Assembly (NCBI RefSeq): GCF_000308575.1
Contig: NZ_BAFZ01000119.1
Location: forward strand, 62,001-126,000
DNA length: 64,000 nt
From: Nocardia exalbida NBRC 100660
GTDB taxonomy: Bacteria > Actinomycetota > Actinomycetes > Mycobacteriales > Mycobacteriaceae
Direction: 5' to 3'
Positions 46,888-57,636 of the stretch are shown here, piece after piece. A program made the translations under genes and the position numbers. The first letter of the stretch is position 1. Each line of letters starts with the position of its first letter. Below the pieces are notes generated by a model. It had not been told where the DNA came from, did no database searches, and saw only the letters and a program-made list of their open reading frames with translations.

Positions 46888-47718
46888 GTGCGTCTCGCCA
46901 CCTGGAATGTCAACTCGATCCGCTCCCGGCTCGACCGTGTCGCGGACTGGCTCGACCGCCAGGACATCGACGTGCTTGCCCTTCAGGAGACCAAGTGCCG
47001 GGACGACCAGTTCCCGTTCGAGCGCTTCGACGAACTGGGCTACGAAGTGGCCCACCTGGGCATCAACCAGTGGAACGGCGTGGCGATCGCCTCCCGGGTC
47101 GGCCTCGCCGACGTCGAATTCGCCTTCCCCGAGCAACCCGGTTTCGACAAGGACGCGGGCGAGTCGCTGATCAGCACGCCGGTCGTCGAGTCCCGCGCGA
47201 TCGGGGCCACCTGCGGTGGCGTGCGGGTGTGGAGCCTGTACGTGCCCAACGGCCGCACCTTGGCCGACCCGCATTACGCCTACAAGCTGGAATGGCTTGC
47301 CGCGCTGCGGGACAACGGCGCACGCTGGCTGGCCGAGGACCCGCAGGCCAAGATCGCGCTGGTGGGCGACTGGAACATCGCGCCGACCGACGACGATGTC
47401 TGGTCCGTGGAGTACTTCACCGACAAGACGCACACGTCGAAACCGGAACGCGATGCCTTCCAGGCCGTCGTGGACGCCGGGTACGCCGACGTCATGCGTC
47501 CGTTCGCGCCCGGGCCGGGCGTCTACACCTACTGGGACTACACCCAGCTGCGCTTCCCGCGCAAAGAGGGGATGCGCATCGATTTCATCCTCGCCTCTCC
47601 CGCGCTCGCCGCCACCGTGACGGACGCGATGGTCGACCGCGAGGCACGAAAGGGCAAGGGCGCCAGCGACCACGCACCGGTGATCGCCGATTTCGCCGAC
47701 GGACCCGGGCCCTCGTGA
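46888..47718 (+). CDS. xthA: exodeoxyribonuclease III
   Basis: A 276-residue AP endonuclease/3' exonuclease of base excision repair. Motifs are LATWNVNSIRSR, LQETKCRDDQFP, YVPNGRTLADPHYAYK, GDWNIAPTDDDV and the catalytic end SDHAPVIADF. The GTG at 46888 matches the family start, with GAAGGAAGGCC upstream. It ends where a GTG frame for the next TetR gene begins, but that gene probably starts later. Confidence 0.96.
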   Translation: MRLATWNVNSIRSRLDRVADWLDRQDIDVLALQETKCRDDQFPFERFDELGYEVAHLGINQWNGVAIASRVGLADVEFAFPEQPGFDKDAGESLISTPVVESRAIGATCGGVRVWSLYVPNGRTLADPHYAYKLEWLAALRDNGARWLAEDPQAKIALVGDWNIAPTDDDVWSVEYFTDKTHTSKPERDAFQAVVDAGYADVMRPFAPGPGVYTYWDYTQLRFPRKEGMRIDFILASPALAATVTDAMVDREARKGKGASDHAPVIADFADGPGPS

Positions 47719-47789
47719 CCCGCCCGGCGCAGCCGCCCTTCCCCCGCCGCAGCAGCGGGAACCGGGCAACCGGCGCCCGGCTGGGCGGG

Positions 47790-48416
47790 GTGAACAGCGA
47801 CTCGGCCATGGGGCAACGGCAGCGGGCGCAGCACCTCGGCCCGGAGCGCCGCCGCCCGCAGGTGCTCGACACCGCGCTCTCCATCGCCGTGGACAACGGC
47901 ATCGCCGCGGTCACCATGGCCGCGATCGCGGAGCGGATGAACGTCACCCGGCCGGTGGTCTACGCCTGCTTCGCCGATCGGGTCGAGCTGATCGAGGCGC
48001 TGATCCAACGCGAGGAGGGCTACCTGGTCAGCGGCGTGCTGGAGGTGGTGACGCCGCGCGACGTGGACGCGGACGAGACCGTGTTCGTCGAGGGGTTCCG
48101 CGCGCTGCTGACGAAGGCCGCGAGCCGCCCCGACGCCTGGCGGCTGGTCTACGGCAACCCCGACCCGGCCGTGGCGAACTCGTTCGGTCGCGGCCGCAAG
48201 CTGGTCATCGAGCGCTGCGCCAAGCTGCTGCGACCGACGCTGCGCGCCTGGGGCACCGCCGACGCCGAGCGCAAGCTGCCCGTGCTGGTGGAGCAGTGGG
48301 TCTCCGCGGGCGAGGGCGCGGTGCGCGCGCTGCTGGCGGACCAGGAGGGCTGGACACCCGCGGATCTCGGCGCGTTCGTCGGGGCCGCGGTCTACCGCGC
48401 CCTGCGAAACGCCTGA
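47790..48416 (+). CDS. TetR-family regulator next to hmgA
   Basis: About 208 residues. The HTH is DTALSIAVDNGIAAVTMAAI plus MNVTRPVVYACFADRVELIEAL. The C-terminal domain is typical of TetR dimers. Starts at 47715 (overlapping the xthA stop), 47790 and 47808 are all open; I choose 47790. It lies 65 bases upstream of the homogentisate genes in the same direction, and is a candidate for their regulator, by position only. Confidence 0.83.
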   Translation: MNSDSAMGQRQRAQHLGPERRRPQVLDTALSIAVDNGIAAVTMAAIAERMNVTRPVVYACFADRVELIEALIQREEGYLVSGVLEVVTPRDVDADETVFVEGFRALLTKAASRPDAWRLVYGNPDPAVANSFGRGRKLVIERCAKLLRPTLRAWGTADAERKLPVLVEQWVSAGEGAVRALLADQEGWTPADLGAFVGAAVYRALRNA

Positions 48417-48481
48417 TAGACGACGCGGCCGCACTACGATGGTGATCAACTATCCGACCACCGGCTGGCGGAGGAACGGGC

Positions 48482-49678
48482 ATGGCGTTCTATCGGCAAG
48501 TGGGTGCGGTACCGCCGAAGCGGCACACCCAGCATCGGGATGAGCAGGGCCGGCTCTACTACGAGGAGCTGATGGGCGAGGAGGGCTTCTCCGGCGACTC
48601 CTCGCTGCTCTATCACCGCGGCCTGCCGCCCGCGCTGGTCGATTCGACGGTCTGGGAGTTGCCCGATCAGCGGACCACGCCGAATCATCCACTGCGCCAT
48701 CGTCATCTGCGGCTGCACAACCTGTTCCCCGGCGACACGCCGTCGGAGACGGATCCGGTCACCGGGCGCCGGTTGCTGCTCGGCAACGCCGACGTGCGCA
48801 TCTCCTATGTCGTCGCCATGGGTGGATCGCCGTTGTACCGCAACGCGATCGGCGACGAACTGGTGTACGTGGAGTCCGGCGCGGCGGTGGTCGAGACCGT
48901 GTTCGGCGCGCTGCCCGCGCGGCAGGGCGATCAAGTGCTCATTCCGCGAGCCACCACGCATCGCTGGCGGCCCACCGGCCCGGAACCGCTGCGAGCGTAT
49001 GTGATCGAGGCTGCCGGCCACATCACTCCGCCGAAGCGCTATCTGTCGAAGTTCGGTCAGCTGCTCGAGCACGCCCCGTACTGCGAGCGCGACCTGCACG
49101 GACCGGCCGAGACGATCACCGCGACCGGCACCGAGGTGGAAGTGCTGGTCAAGCACCGGGCCGGCGGGCAGGTCGCCGGCACCCGGATGGTCTACGCCAC
49201 CCACCCGTTCGACGTGGTCGGCTGGGACGGCTGCCTGTATCCGTTCACGTTCGATATCGCCGACTTCGAGCCGATCACCGGGCGCATCCATCAGCCGCCG
49301 CCCGTCCACCAGGCATTCGAGGGCGGCAACTTCGTCATCTGCAATTTCGTGCCGCGCAAGGTGGACTACCACCCGCTGTCGATCCCCGTGCCGTACTACC
49401 ACTCCAACGTCGATTCCGACGAGGTCATGTTCTATTGCGGCGGCAACTACGAGGCGCGCAAGGGCTCCGGGATAACCCAGGGCTCGGTGTCGGTGCACCC
49501 CGGCGGTTACGCCCACGGTCCGCAACCCGGCGCCTACGAGAACAGCATCGGCATCGAGTACTTCGACGAGCTGGCCGTCATGGTGGACACCTTCCGCCCG
49601 CTCGAACTCGGTGAAGGCGCCCTGGCCTGCGAGGACCCGACCTACGCGTGGACCTGGTCCGGGCGGGGCCCCGCGTGA
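48482..49678 (+). CDS. hmgA: homogentisate 1,2-dioxygenase
   Basis: A 398-residue iron dioxygenase of tyrosine/phenylalanine breakdown that opens the homogentisate ring. Family segments are MAFYRQVGAVPPKRHTQH, NFVPRKVDYHPLSIPVPYYH, SNVDSDEVMFY and PGGYAHGPQPGAYE, the latter giving metal-ligand His residues. It has a strong GGCGGAGGAAC ribosome site. Its stop overlaps the fah start (GTGA), so the pathway pair is coupled. Confidence 0.95.
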   Translation: MAFYRQVGAVPPKRHTQHRDEQGRLYYEELMGEEGFSGDSSLLYHRGLPPALVDSTVWELPDQRTTPNHPLRHRHLRLHNLFPGDTPSETDPVTGRRLLLGNADVRISYVVAMGGSPLYRNAIGDELVYVESGAAVVETVFGALPARQGDQVLIPRATTHRWRPTGPEPLRAYVIEAAGHITPPKRYLSKFGQLLEHAPYCERDLHGPAETITATGTEVEVLVKHRAGGQVAGTRMVYATHPFDVVGWDGCLYPFTFDIADFEPITGRIHQPPPVHQAFEGGNFVICNFVPRKVDYHPLSIPVPYYHSNVDSDEVMFYCGGNYEARKGSGITQGSVSVHPGGYAHGPQPGAYENSIGIEYFDELAVMVDTFRPLELGEGALACEDPTYAWTWSGRGPA

Positions 49679-50853
49679 GGACCAGGGTCGAGGTATCCCC
49701 GGAGTCTTTGTTCGGTCCGGACAATCTGCCGTACGGGGTGTTCGCGCCGCGCGGAAGAAGCCTCCGGGTGGGTGTGCGGCTCGGCGAACACGTCATCGAT
49801 GTGCTCGCGCTCCTGGATGATCCGGTGTTCGCCGAACCGAGCCTGAACGCCTTCCTGGCGCAGGGCCCCGTACGCTGGCGCGCGGTCCGCGACCGGATTC
49901 GCGAGGCGGTCGAAGGCGAGCTGGACAGCGCCGCCGTCCATCCCCTGTCCGATGTGGAGCTGCGGCTGCCCGTACGGATCGGCGACTACGTGGACTTCTA
50001 CGCGAGCATCGATCACGCGACGAATCTCGGCCGCCTGTTCCGGCCGGACGGTGACCCGCTGCTGCCGAACTGGCGCCACCTGCCGGTGGGCTATCACGGG
50101 CGGGCGGGGACCGTGGTGGTGTCCGGCACCGAGGTGGCGCGGCCGTGCGGGCAGCGCCGATCCGAATCCGGTGCGCCGGAGTTCGGCCCCTCGCGGCGGC
50201 TGGACATCGAGGCCGAACTCGGCTTCGTGATCGGTGTCGGCTCGCGGCTCGGCGTGCCGGTCGGCATCGACGAGTTCGCCGACCGGGTCTTCGGCGTCGC
50301 ACTGGTCAACGATTGGTCCGCACGCGATATCCAGGCCTGGGAGTATCAACCGCTCGGACCTTTCCTCGGTAAGTCGTTCGCGACCTCGCTCTCACCGTGG
50401 ATCACCCCGCTGGCCGCCCTGGAGTCCGCGCGCATACCGCTGCCAGAGCAGTCGCCCGCGCCACTGCCCTACCTGCGGGGTAACGAGGAGTGGGGCCTGG
50501 ACATCGATCTCACCGTGGCGTGGAACGGGCAACCGGTCGCGCACCCGCCCTATGCCCGGATGTACTGGTCACCGGCGCAGATGCTCGCTCATCTGACCGC
50601 GAACGGAGCTTCGACTCGTCCCGGTGATCTGTACGCGTCGGGCACCATCTCCGGCCCCGAACCGGACCAGCGCGGGTCGTTCATCGAGTTGTCCTGGGGT
50701 GGGAGTCAACCGATTCCGGTGAACGACGGGCAACGCACCTTTCTCGAAGACGGCGACGAAGTGACGATCACGGCATCGGCTCCCGGTCCCCGCACGTCCC
50801 GCATCGGATTGGGCGAGGTCACCGGCCGAATCCGTCCCGCGCATCCGCGCTGA
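49675..50853 (+). CDS. fahA: fumarylacetoacetase
   Basis: A 392-residue enzyme that splits fumarylacetoacetate to fumarate and acetoacetate, the end of the homogentisate path. Motifs are DYVDFYASIDHATNLGRLF, VGYHGRAG with catalytic His, DIEAELGFVIG, VALVNDWSARDIQAWEYQPL and PFLGKSFATS. The GTG start overlaps the hmgA stop; a start 27 bases earlier would overlap more. No maleylacetoacetate isomerase is seen here, so it must lie elsewhere or a glutathione-independent route is used. Confidence 0.95.
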   Translation: MRTRVEVSPESLFGPDNLPYGVFAPRGRSLRVGVRLGEHVIDVLALLDDPVFAEPSLNAFLAQGPVRWRAVRDRIREAVEGELDSAAVHPLSDVELRLPVRIGDYVDFYASIDHATNLGRLFRPDGDPLLPNWRHLPVGYHGRAGTVVVSGTEVARPCGQRRSESGAPEFGPSRRLDIEAELGFVIGVGSRLGVPVGIDEFADRVFGVALVNDWSARDIQAWEYQPLGPFLGKSFATSLSPWITPLAALESARIPLPEQSPAPLPYLRGNEEWGLDIDLTVAWNGQPVAHPPYARMYWSPAQMLAHLTANGASTRPGDLYASGTISGPEPDQRGSFIELSWGGSQPIPVNDGQRTFLEDGDEVTITASAPGPRTSRIGLGEVTGRIRPAHPR

Positions 50854-51067
50854 GCTCCGCTACCGAGCGGTAGTGCCGCGGTCTGTCGTCGGCCGTTCGG
50901 CATCGGTCCGGCCGTCGCCGAAGGCTCGCCACCGATCCGGGTGGAGCGCGCCGGCGGCGGAGGCCCCCGCTCCGCCGGAGCACCGCAGCGATCTTCCAGC
51001 GCTTGAGCTCGCCCCCATCCGGGTACGCCGCGGCTACGGTTGCATCCGCCATACGAGGAGCGAGGTC

Positions 51068-51505
51068 ATGACCGATCGCCCGGACGAAGCGCACCGCAGG
51101 CCCGACGGCGTCGACGACACCACCGTCGCCGCCACCGGCAAACTCTCGGAGGCCCTGGAGGTCGTCGAACGCGCCCGCGGTCACCTGTACGCCTTCCACC
51201 AGCTGACCGGCGGCGCCGACCTGGCGCTCGACGAGGCCGTGGAGCTGTTCCGCGAGGCGGGCCATGCCCGCATCGCCGACCGGATATCCACCGAGTTGAT
51301 CGGTCGCAACGTGCTGCCCGGACGCTGGACGTTCCAGGTCATCGAGGAATACGACGACGGCTACTACACCCTGTTCCGCGACATCGAACGCGCCGCCCGA
51401 GACGAATTGCTCGACGGTCGCCGCCACCTCTACGAAGCCGAGATGAAAGAAGCCCGCCGCACCCGCGGCGCCCCCGGCCATTCGGCCAAGCCGGAAGGCT
51501 CGTGA
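51068..51505 (+). CDS. conserved hypothetical protein
   Basis: A 145-residue, charged cytoplasmic protein. Helical segments LSEALEVVERARGHLYAFHQ and DLALDEAVELFREAGHARIA suggest a small helical bundle; FQVIEEYDDGYYTLFRDIE follows. Mycolate actinobacteria have similar proteins as far as I recall, with no function. The ATG at 51068 follows GAGCGAGG. It lies 74 bases before the TPP riboswitch. Confidence 0.7.
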   Translation: MTDRPDEAHRRPDGVDDTTVAATGKLSEALEVVERARGHLYAFHQLTGGADLALDEAVELFREAGHARIADRISTELIGRNVLPGRWTFQVIEEYDDGYYTLFRDIERAARDELLDGRRHLYEAEMKEARRTRGAPGHSAKPEGS

Positions 51506-51578
51506 TCTCGATCGCGGCGAATCGCCGGGCACGCGGCCGGGCGGGCCGGGTATGGTCGGGCGGGAAAATTTCACAACC

Positions 51579-51678
51579 AACGGGGGCTCGCACCAGCGGG
51601 CTGAGAGGACGGCTAGCCGAGAGGCGTCAGGGCCGTCGACCGTATGAACCTGACCGGGTAATGCCGGCGTAGGGAGGA
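51579..51678 (+). promoter_or_regulatory. TPP riboswitch (THI box) of thiC
   Basis: The thi-box core is clear: GGGGGCTCG, then GGGCTGAGAGGAC, and later GACCGTATGAACCTGACC with GGGTAATGCCGGCGTAGG, which close the pyrophosphate- and pyrimidine-sensing helices. It ends in the AGGGAGGA ribosome site of thiC, so thiamine pyrophosphate should block thiC translation or transcription. An extended P3-like arm (ACGGCTAGCCGAGAGGCGTC) sits in the middle. Confidence 0.95.
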
Positions 51679-51681
51679 AAA

Positions 51682-53334
<1,653 letters not shown>

Positions 53335-53340
53335 CGACCC

Positions 53341-53373
53341 CCCGCCGCCCGCCGCGATCCGGCGGGCGGCGGG
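53341..53373 (+). terminator. 14-bp hairpin after thiC
   Basis: CCCGCCGCCCGCCG and CGGCGGGCGGCGGG pair perfectly around a five-base loop, 6 bases after the thiC stop. No U-run follows. It is a likely intrinsic stop signal. Confidence 0.82.
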
Positions 53374-53684
53374 ATTCCATTTCCTGCGTCCCGCAGCAGC
53401 GCCGTCACCCGCAGCAACACCTCGAGCACGAGTCCCATCCGCATGCTCGGCATCGGGAGGGACGCGCCCGGCGCGGTGATAGTTGTTTCCAGACAGAGGG
53501 GCAACAAAACCACGGTTTACGCGCGAATTGCCGGGGTAACAGTGACGGTGAGCGAGTACCACCTGATCGTTAGAAGCAGCGGCGACACCCGACGACGAGG
53601 ATGAACCGAAGCGAGGCGGGAGAGGGAAAGCTTCGCCGAAGATGTCCGGCACAGCAACCAGTGGTCTCCACCGAAGGAGGCGGC
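53374..53684. other. gap without recognised gene
   Basis: No convincing coding frame is seen on either strand. The end (53670-53684) holds the GAAGGAGG ribosome site of the next gene. Composition drifts to lower G+C here, the beginning of the accessory patch that reaches to about 58.3 kb. Confidence 0.5.
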
Positions 53685-54191
53685 ATGGGAAACGTGACTC
53701 CGGCGCCAAGGGAACCGAAACACAGTTTTTGGACGTCAGTCCCCGGTATCCTCACCGGGATCGCGGCGGTCATTACGGCCGTCGGGGCGATTATCGGCAT
53801 CTATGTCGGCACGAAGTCCACGCCGCCGGCTCAGCCGCCCGCCACGGCCGCACCGACGTCCGGCTCGTACGGAGGCGCGTACGCCGATCAGGCGGCGACG
53901 ATCTATTTGCAGTACCGGGGTGACTCGAACCAGTGCGCCTTGCAGTTGACGACGAAGATCGCAGGAAAAACCGTCTCGATACCGAATTCCGCATCCCCCA
54001 TAACCGTGAGCGGGGTGCCTCAAGGCTCCCAGAAGTACGAGGTCTCGGGCCAGATAACCTGCCCGACCCTTGGAACGTTAGATGCTTACGGCTCCGGGAC
54101 GATCAATATCATCAGCGGTAATACGTACAACTACTGGTGGTCGCAATCCCCAGGCACCAAGAGTGCCACCGTCACAATCGGAGCTCAGTAA
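53685..54191 (+). CDS. single-pass membrane protein, unknown
   Basis: A 168-residue protein: short N-terminus, one helix (ILTGIAAVITAVGAIIGIYV), a Pro/Thr linker, then a C-terminal beta-rich domain with two cysteines (SNQCALQL and QITCPTLG) likely to be outside the cell and disulfide-bonded. GAAGGAGG precedes the ATG well. Codons use A and T more than the chromosomal average, suggesting transfer. No family is recognised. Confidence 0.72.
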   Translation: MGNVTPAPREPKHSFWTSVPGILTGIAAVITAVGAIIGIYVGTKSTPPAQPPATAAPTSGSYGGAYADQAATIYLQYRGDSNQCALQLTTKIAGKTVSIPNSASPITVSGVPQGSQKYEVSGQITCPTLGTLDAYGSGTINIISGNTYNYWWSQSPGTKSATVTIGAQ

Positions 54192-54355
54192 AACCCTCCA
54201 TACCGCTGTCGATTCGCGACGCCTGCTCGGGAATGCAGGAAACCATACGGCCGATCGAACATATTCTCGATAGCCCTGGCGGTTGCCTGGGCTACACCGG
54301 CCACGATGTCTACTTCCTCGTCGTGCCCTGGCGAGACGCCGGATTCGTCGCCTGG

Positions 54356-54577
54356 TCAGGGTTCGAGGTAAAGCCGTTCGCAGGGTAAGCGTGGGAGCCC
54401 GGTCGGGTCGCCGGGCAGCACAGTTACCGCGTCTGGGCGATGATGGGCGTTCCATTCCTGCACGAACACCAGGGCGGCGGTCAGGCAGGCGGCGAAGTCC
54501 ATGCGCTGGTCGTGCAGGTACACCGACAGGTGAACGTCGCGCTCCTCCGGGTGCGGAGACGCAGCCGGGCCGGTCAC
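54356..54577 (-). CDS. small hypothetical protein
   Basis: A 73-codon frame with a GTG start and a sensible C-terminal part (FAACLTAALVFVQEWNAHHR, PRLPCERLYLEP). It lies 97 bases after the 162-residue gene on the same strand and could be the third gene of that small operon. No ribosome site and no family are recognised. Confidence 0.35.
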   Translation of the reverse strand: MTGPAASPHPEERDVHLSVYLHDQRMDFAACLTAALVFVQEWNAHHRPDAVTVLPGDPTGLPRLPCERLYLEP

Positions 54578-54674
54578 CGTACCGCCCGCAACACACCCGC
54601 CGCCACAATGGCACCGAGGACCGGGCGGCGGCAGAGAACTCGTGGGCGAGCGCGGCGGGCGACCGCGCGGCGGC

Positions 54675-55163
54675 TCACCGGCTCGTCCTGACCGCTCGCG
54701 CGAGCAGGCACGCGCGCACCGCGTCGACCACCACCCGGCCCGAGGGCCGATAGGTGTCCTGCGGCGCCTCCAACCACGCCCGGTATCCGTTGGTGCTGTC
54801 GGCCGGGGACGGAAGCGCGATCGACGCCCCGTCGCGGATCACCTTCACCCGATCGCGGAACAACCCCGCGAACGTGTGCGGGTAGTCGGGCAGATCAGGA
54901 CGGACAAGGAACGTCCAGGTTCGCGAATGCGGGTGCGCGATGGTCGGACCGAGACTGTGCCCGCCGCTGCGCAACCGATCCACCACCGCATGGCCCAACG
55001 GTTCGGGTACCGACACACCCCACACGGTCGAACCCGCCCGCACGACGATGCGGCCGAGGGCTTCCGGATTGACCTCCGCCGGGAGTTCGCACACCAGTTT
55101 GTAGAACGCGCACCGTCCGTGCGGGGTCGCAAGATCGAAACCCCCAGCACTTGCCACGCTCAC
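54675..55163 (-). CDS. hypothetical protein, Nocardia-type accessory family
   Basis: A 162-residue soluble protein: GRCAFYKLVCELPAEVNPEA, GRIVVRAGSTVWGVSVPEPL, TWTFLVRPDLPDYPHTF, IALPSPADSTNGYRAW and SGRVVVDAVRACL. I recall similar proteins as recurrent in Nocardia and Streptomyces beside XRE regulators, sometimes mislabelled as polymerase subunits; no function is established. Its ATG overlaps the stop of the upstream gene by 4 nt (ATGA), so both are made together. Confidence 0.65.
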   Translation of the reverse strand: MSVASAGGFDLATPHGRCAFYKLVCELPAEVNPEALGRIVVRAGSTVWGVSVPEPLGHAVVDRLRSGGHSLGPTIAHPHSRTWTFLVRPDLPDYPHTFAGLFRDRVKVIRDGASIALPSPADSTNGYRAWLEAPQDTYRPSGRVVVDAVRACLLARAVRTSR

Positions 55164-55636
55164 CCTCGCATTCCCGCACCGGTGTGGTTACCGGGCGGTG
55201 GGGGCGCGGACGTGGGATACACCGCGCGGCCCAGCATCACATGCCCCGGCATGACCACGCTGCACACCCGCGCGAACTCGGCCGGGACCGAACCGCCCAG
55301 ATGCGCCATCCCCGGAACAATCACCGCACCCGCGCGCGCTACGTGCACCATTTCCAGCACAGCGGTCACAATGACCAACGAGACGGTCTGCGGGGCAACC
55401 ACATACGTGTGCAGCAACGTATATTCGCGCCGACGCGCCAGCGCCTCAATGGTGGCCTGATCGCTAGCCGCCTCCGCATCCGCGACCGATAGGCACCGCA
55501 ACCCGATCGCCGACAAACCAGGCGCAACCGTCGGCAGTCCCCCCAGCGGCGTGGACTTGTCTCTCAGATACGCCGCCATCCGTTCCAACTCGGCCACACC
55601 CGCCGAATACAACCCCTGCTCGCTGCTCGCATCCAT
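55160..55636 (-). CDS. hypothetical protein with resolvase-like segment
   Basis: A 158-residue protein beginning MDASSEQGLYSAGVAELERM. The segment GLRCLSVADAEAASDQATIE and VIVTAVLEMVHVARAGAVIV resembles in pattern the fold of a resolvase N-terminal domain or a small Rossmann protein, but a catalytic Ser is not clear. The C-terminus is a Pro-rich tail. It is coupled to the following gene by ATGA. I cannot assign a function. Confidence 0.6.
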   Translation of the reverse strand: MDASSEQGLYSAGVAELERMAAYLRDKSTPLGGLPTVAPGLSAIGLRCLSVADAEAASDQATIEALARRREYTLLHTYVVAPQTVSLVIVTAVLEMVHVARAGAVIVPGMAHLGGSVPAEFARVCSVVMPGHVMLGRAVYPTSAPPPPGNHTGAGMRG

Positions 55637-55828
55637 ACCCCTGCGCCTCCCTGCGATCCGATGGGAAAGCACCCGACGCCGAGGGCATCAACACCAGCCA
55701 GCGGCCATAGCTGCGCTGGCGCGGCCGAGATGAGGAATCGGCCCGCTCACCCCGGCGTCGGGGCCGGAGCTGACGTTATGAGCAGGGGCACAACGGATTT
55801 GTCCTGAAAGGACAGGCCGTGGTCGAGG

Positions 55829-57058
55829 TCAGTTTCTGGGTGCAAGGTCAGGTGCGATTCCCAGACGCCAGGCCAGGCCGCGCAGATTCCGGCCGCCTGC
55901 ATCCCGTCGAGCAGTACGTAGCTGATCCGCGATGGCTTCGCGAACGAAGAAGTCAGTGCGAACTTGTTGCGGTGCGATGTCTTCCGCTTTCATGAGCAGG
56001 GCAATGCCCATGTCTCGGTACTTCGGCTCGGTAAGGAGCGTCCGCCCGGCTTCGGCGTAGTAGTTGGCCCGACGGGACGGCGACGGAATGGATTCGACCG
56101 GCAGATCACGCGCCACCTCCACAGCACTGGGCCCGTCGCCGAGTTCCATTCCGATAGACGACCGCCACATCCCAACGTTGGTACGGCCGAACCACAGTCG
56201 TGCGAAGCTACCGACCTCCTCATTCATCCGTGCCGCGACAGCTGCGGCCTCTGCGAGGTGTGTGTTGGCGGTGTCCCTGTCGGATTGCACCGCTCCCGCC
56301 AGCGCTGCGGACAAGTGGAGCATGCCGTACGCCTGCAATACAGAGCAGTCATCGAGATGCGGCCTGAGCCTGTCGGCTGTGCGCACAGCGCGGTCGTACT
56401 GCTTCGAACGCGATAGCGAGCCCGCGATGCTGCCGCGCAGCCACACCGCGAACCCGATCCACGCGGGCGACTCGAGTTCTTCCGCACATGCATGCGCGGC
56501 CTTGACGATCATGATCGGCAAGCCCCGAACTCCGAGCCGCTTGGTCGTCTGCGCCAATGCGTAGTAGCAACGGATGATGCCTACCAAGACTTCACGTCTC
56601 AACTCGGGGCGTCGGACATACGCCGAATGCAACTCGGTCAGCAATCCAGGAGCTAGCAGGCAGGCAGCCGCGTAGTCGGTGGACTCCCGAACAACCTCCA
56701 GCGCAGCCAGATCCGCCGCGATTTCCGCCCATTCGCGTATATCTGTCCCGGGATCCGTGCCGAGTTCACAGATCTCCAGCGCATTCTCGACGGCAATCAG
56801 ACCGGCATACGCCTCAGCCGCTGGTCCATCGGTGGTCTCCCACGGCTGGCCATTGAATTCCGAGGGGGACACCTTCAGCGCACGTGCGATCGCCTCGAGG
56901 GTGGCGCGATTGGACAGCGGTTGTTCCCCGCGCTCGAGCCGACCCAGGTATCCATAGCTGATACCGGCCAGGCCCGCGACCACCTCGAGGCTCTGCCCGC
57001 GCCACGCGCGGATCTCGCGCAGCCTGCGCCCGACTTCGTTCGGTGGAATGTCGTTCAT
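55829..57058 (-). CDS. XRE-family regulator with TPR-like domain
   Basis: A 409-residue regulator. The HTH is at residues 8-60: VGRRLREIRAWRGQSLEVVA, LAGISYGYLGRLERGEQPL and TLEAIARALKVSPSEF. The rest (about residues 80-400) is helical, with TPR-like pairs such as SRRANYYAEAGRTLLTE and MGIALLMKAEDIAP, as in RRNPP-like peptide-responsive regulators. This form is common in actinobacteria beside small orphan genes. It is 156 bases upstream of the 158-residue gene on the same strand and may control that set. Confidence 0.85.
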   Translation of the reverse strand: MNDIPPNEVGRRLREIRAWRGQSLEVVAGLAGISYGYLGRLERGEQPLSNRATLEAIARALKVSPSEFNGQPWETTDGPAAEAYAGLIAVENALEICELGTDPGTDIREWAEIAADLAALEVVRESTDYAAACLLAPGLLTELHSAYVRRPELRREVLVGIIRCYYALAQTTKRLGVRGLPIMIVKAAHACAEELESPAWIGFAVWLRGSIAGSLSRSKQYDRAVRTADRLRPHLDDCSVLQAYGMLHLSAALAGAVQSDRDTANTHLAEAAAVAARMNEEVGSFARLWFGRTNVGMWRSSIGMELGDGPSAVEVARDLPVESIPSPSRRANYYAEAGRTLLTEPKYRDMGIALLMKAEDIAPQQVRTDFFVREAIADQLRTARRDAGGRNLRGLAWRLGIAPDLAPRN

Positions 57059-57360
57059 GGCGTACTCCTCCGCCGATGGCTACAACTTGCGACGGTACCT
57101 GTTGCTCCCAGCGTGCGCGTGGCAGGCGGGTTAGAGGATTTCGAGGTGCCTGGCATGGCTCCCGAGATAGTCGGGGATTGTTAACGCACGGCCGCAAACT
57201 GCGGGATCGGGGGCGCATCAGGTCGGCGACACCGGGACGAGGAAGGCGAAGGATGCGGCCGTGGAGACGCCTAAGAAAGGCACAAGCGGCTCCACCAGGG
57301 GCGGAAGGTCAAGCATCGCCGCGTCGCGAGTTCATCGAAGAAGTAACAGGAAGGTTGTAG
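57059..57360. other. gap between divergent genes, promoter region
   Basis: This 302-base stretch separates the divergent XRE gene and the next small ORFs. No convincing gene is seen. It should hold promoters and a binding site for the XRE regulator, but I find no clear palindrome. Confidence 0.4.
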
Positions 57361-57636
57361 GTGAACGACGACGAACACCAAGTCTGGGAGTTCGCGGTAG
57401 GACTCGGGCTGCCCGACGCGACCGGGCCCGGCGCCCTCGATGGCGAGGGCATCCACCCGATCGCGCTGGCGCTCGAAGAGAGCGCCCATCGAATCCGCGG
57501 GGTGAACCATATCCGTGCTACACCAGCTTCGGACCGGTCACGGCTGTCGATGAGTTCGCTCAGCGCGCATGGGGGATGCCTACGACCCGGCGCGCATCCC
57601 AGTCGAATGCCGTCTCGCCGTGTACGCGACCGATGA
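57361..57636 (+). CDS. small hypothetical protein, possibly broken
   Basis: A 91-codon frame starting MNDDEHQVWEFAVGLGLPDA with a GTG and an AACAGGAAGG ribosome site. It reads sensibly for about 48 codons, to ALEESAHRIRGV, then looks random, while the neighbouring frame reads CYTSFGPVTAVDEFAQRAWG. This suggests a frameshift near 57500. No family is recognised. Confidence 0.4.
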   Translation: MNDDEHQVWEFAVGLGLPDATGPGALDGEGIHPIALALEESAHRIRGVNHIRATPASDRSRLSMSSLSAHGGCLRPGAHPSRMPSRRVRDR

